This document shows, piece by piece, positions 62,996 through 64,000 of a DNA stretch of 64,000 nucleotides; the stretch's first letter is position 1, and each line of letters opens with the position of its first letter. Source of the stretch: Chloroflexota bacterium (GTDB lineage: Bacteria; Chloroflexota; Limnocylindria; Limnocylindrales; CSP1-4); the NCBI GenBank assembly GCA_016191395.1, contig JACPOS010000015.1:1-64000 (forward strand), in the 5' to 3' direction. The notes under the pieces were generated by a model. The model was not told the DNA's origin, did no database searches, and saw only the letters and a list, made by a program, of their open reading frames with translations. The position numbers and the translations under genes are program-made.

Positions 62996-63538
62996 GTGAC
63001 CGACCAGCGCGCCGAGCCTGACCCCGAACCTGCCGCTCCCCAGCCCGCCCCGACGTGCCCCTGGTGCGGCGCTCCGGCGACCCACGGCGCGACCCGCTGC
63101 TCCGCCTGCGGCGCGGCGCTCGCCCAGCACGAATCGCTCGGCGGCGTCCGGATCCCCGGGCTGACCTCGGTGGACCCGGCGCTGGAGGACTTCGACAAGC
63201 GGCCCCTCCACATCCCGGGACCCAGCCCCACCCAGGGCATGGCGCCCGCGCTGATCATCGGCGCGCTCGCAGGCGGACCGGCCGGCCTGGTCGCGATGGG
63301 CGGCGTCGCCGCCCTCGCGGGTGTCGAGTTCGTCGCCAGCCAGCACGACGGGACGGACACGCAGGAGCTGGCCGACGTCGGGCGCCCGAGCGAGCTCGCG
63401 CTCCAGGCGCTGCGGCACCTCGATACGGGCGAGGCGGCGGACACGCCACCCGCCGCACCGGCAACCCCGGCCGACGACGGACTGTCCATCTGGCGAGACC
63501 TCCCGCCGGCGACGGAAGGATCGGATCAGGCCAGCTGA
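62996..63538 (+). CDS. Zinc-ribbon protein with hydrophobic segment
   Basis: This 180-residue protein has a Pro/Ala-rich start, a zinc ribbon CPWCGAPATHGATRCSACGAAL at 20-41 (CxxC..CxxC), an Ile/Pro-rich linker and a long hydrophobic stretch at about 82-114 (ALIIGALAGGPAGLV), then an acidic tail. TAGGAT lies 6 bases before the GTG, so the mRNA is probably leaderless; GGAGG directly abuts the GTG and could not act as a ribosome site. Function unknown. Confidence 0.7.
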   Translation: MTDQRAEPDPEPAAPQPAPTCPWCGAPATHGATRCSACGAALAQHESLGGVRIPGLTSVDPALEDFDKRPLHIPGPSPTQGMAPALIIGALAGGPAGLVAMGGVAALAGVEFVASQHDGTDTQELADVGRPSELALQALRHLDTGEAADTPPAAPATPADDGLSIWRDLPPATEGSDQAS

Positions 63539-63652
63539 CGCCGATGAGCCGGGGCAGATCGGGACCTTCGGCACTCTCCGCGTCCGCGGCCGGACCTACG
63601 ATCGCGTCAATACCCACTGGCGTCGGAGCGACGCCGAGAGGAGACAGACTCC

Positions 63653-64000
63653 ATGACAGCGATTCGCGAAGTGGAGGCTCCGAACCGAGCCGCCACGGCA
63701 GAGCTCCGCATCGGCGAGCGGGTGCTGGAATTCCCGATCGAGACGGCCACCGAGGGCCAGTCCGCCTTCGACATCAGCCCCCTGCTGAAGGAAGCCGGCG
63801 TCACCACGCTGGACTACGGCTACGCCAACACCGCCCCGACCCGCAGCGCCATCACGTACCTCGACGGCGACAAGGGCATCCTGCGCTACCGCGGCTACCC
63901 GATCGAGGAGCTCGCAGAGCGCTCGACCTTTCTCGAGACCGCCTACCTCCTGATCTACGGCGAGTTGCCAACCGCGGCCCAGCTGGACGAGTGGACGACC
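63653..64000 (+). CDS. gltA: Citrate synthase, 5' part (runs off the window)
   Basis: The first 116 codons match a type II/methylcitrate-like citrate synthase: [49 protein letters not shown]. This is the beta-rich start and first helix of the dimerisation domain. The catalytic His and Asp residues lie beyond the window. GAGAGGAG is about 10 bases before ATG 63653. TACGAT at 63597-63602 may be its -10 box. Confidence 0.93.
   Translation, partial: MTAIREVEAPNRAATAELRIGERVLEFPIETATEGQSAFDISPLLKEAGVTTLDYGYANTAPTRSAITYLDGDKGILRYRGYPIEELAERSTFLETAYLLIYGELPTAAQLDEWTT

Overview
The window is a GC-rich bacterial chromosome segment with dense genes and very short intergenic spaces. Chained ATGA/GTGA overlaps are common, and several genes carry a -10 box 6-8 bases before the start codon, which suggests leaderless mRNAs. 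The gene content (TadA/CpaF ATPase, OpcA with zwf, LysM-M23 peptidase, CGNR protein, beta-propeller anti-sigma proteins, a very large YD-repeat protein) fits an uncultured-type high-GC Chloroflexota, possibly Limnocylindria-like. An actinobacterium is the main alternative. This assignment is inference from gene content. No CRISPR array, insertion sequence, integrase or rRNA was seen. One tRNA, tRNA-Ala(GGC), is present.

Layout. 0-2 kb: a minus-strand CpaF-type secretion ATPase with a RidA/YjgF domain fused at its C-terminus. 2.1-5.3 kb: tRNA-Ala, a leader with a mini-ORF, hairpin and terminator, then leuS and a coupled DUF1801-like gene. 5.3-7.1 kb: a CGNR protein facing small genes across overlapping promoters. 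7.1-11.6 kb: comEA-comEC-holA. 11.6-14.4 kb: minus-strand obgE-nadD-rsfS with 4-base overlaps, plus a small Zn-ribbon gene. 14.4-19.6 kb: LysM/M23 peptidase, rho, a GNAT protein and a small transaldolase. 19.8-27.3 kb: a branched-chain amino acid ABC transporter facing a polar amino acid ABC transporter. 27.4-29.6 kb: a frameshifted membrane gene and pyrG.

29.7-37.7 kb: three ECF sigma/anti-sigma pairs, each with overlapping genes, plus a lipoprotein, a GNAT protein and a nitroreductase. The second sigma gene and the lone lipoprotein share the same promoter-like motif with identical spacing. The first and third sigma genes are close paralogues and share a different upstream octamer. 37.7-41.5 kb: EamA permease, two small or unknown genes, and a pseudouridine kinase/glycosidase pair.

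41.6-60.5 kb: central sugar-phosphate metabolism (tkt, rpiB, pgi, gnd, zwf, opcA, pgl), interrupted between rpiB and pgi by a 9.8-kb island. The island holds a 2771-residue RHS/YD-repeat protein with a lower-GC variable C-terminus, a coupled candidate immunity gene, broken RHS and unknown-gene remnants, and a decayed second copy of the rpiB 3' end. A perfect 32-base direct repeat flanks it. It is the best candidate here for a little-described system. 60.5-64 kb: alpha/beta hydrolase, an N-terminally truncated TPR-cyclase, a Zn-ribbon protein and the 5' part of a citrate synthase gene.
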